Source: JBFXEO01 sp050180015
Lineage (GTDB): Bacteria; Bacteroidota; Bacteroidia; Bacteroidales; Tenuifilaceae
Direction: 5' to 3'
Length of the DNA stretch: 5,408 bases
NCBI GenBank assembly: GCA_050180015.1
Contig: JBFXEO010000204.1
Coordinates: 1 to 5,408 of the forward strand
How positions within the stretch are numbered: the stretch's first letter is position 1; each line of letters opens with the position of its first letter. Below the pieces are notes generated by a model that saw only the letters and a list, made by a program, of their open reading frames with translations, did no database searches and had not been told where the DNA came from. Made by a program: the position numbers and the translations under genes. Of this stretch, positions 5,325 to 5,408 are shown piece after piece.

Positions 5325-5408
5325 ATGCCAAAAACAGATGTTAGAACCTTAATTGTCCAATCGGCAACCGATTTCTTTTCAAAATTCTGGTTCAGTAAAA
5401 CCACGATG
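5325..5408 (+). CDS. N-terminus of a probable TetR-family transcriptional regulator (partial)
   Basis: The first 28 codons of a gene that runs off the window end. The peptide has the pattern of the first helices of a TetR/AcrR DNA-binding domain: a short polar start (MPKTDVR), an amphipathic helix LIVQSATDFFSKF (9-21), then FSKTTM (23-28), which fits the x-F-x-x-T-T-hydrophobic stretch that leads into the helix-turn-helix. The usual Gly before that aromatic residue is Trp22 here. TetR proteins are mostly repressors of nearby transport, lipid or stress genes, but ligand and targets cannot be inferred from 28 residues. The start at 5325 follows a promoter-like pair at 5266-5298 and has no Shine-Dalgarno. 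Too little is present to exclude another helical protein. Confidence 0.6.
   Translation, partial: MPKTDVRTLIVQSATDFFSKFWFSKTTM

Overview
The window looks like an ordinary piece of a Bacteroidota (Bacteroidetes) chromosome, roughly 40-45% GC. The evidence is the gldE-gldD pair, which is confined to this phylum, next to mutY and ssb in an arrangement familiar from many Bacteroidota genomes. Shine-Dalgarno sequences are largely absent before the starts, and several promoter-like boxes resemble the phylum's TANNTTTG -7 element. The fairly low AT content and sequence flavour would suit a Marinilabiliales/Bacteroidales-type relative better than a very AT-rich Flavobacterium, but that is only an impression.

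Layout, all on the + strand: mutY (39-1118, adenine DNA glycosylase); an AT-rich spacer with a likely ssb promoter; ssb (1280-1708), closed by a strong intrinsic terminator (1732-1770); gldE (1860-3197, TTG start) overlapping gldD (3178-3762) by 20 bases; a Sfp-type phosphopantetheinyl transferase (3775-4383) 12 bases after gldD; a 118-base spacer with a small hairpin and a consensus -7 box; a PcrB-type geranylgeranylglyceryl phosphate synthase (4502-5209); a 115-base spacer holding a doubtful 32-codon frame and a promoter-like pair; and the first 28 codons of a probable TetR-family regulator, cut by the window end.

By function there are three blocks. mutY and ssb serve genome maintenance: removal of A mispaired with 8-oxoG, and coating of single-stranded DNA. 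gldE and gldD encode a CBS-domain membrane protein and a lipoprotein needed for gliding and type IX secretion in Flavobacterium, though such genes also occur in non-gliding relatives. The transferase and the glycerophosphate prenyl-synthase are anabolic: one activates carrier proteins, the other makes an ether-linked prenyl-glycerol phosphate of the archaeal type. gldE, gldD and the transferase gene probably share a transcript; ssb and the prenyl-synthase gene appear to be separate units.

I found no mobile element, CRISPR array, RNA gene or recognisable new system. The items most worth a second look are a perfect 10+10 inverted repeat inside the start of the prenyl-synthase gene, an archaeal-type lipid enzyme in a bacterial core-gene locus, a G8 tract in ssb, the TTG start of gldE, and the small frame before the TetR gene.
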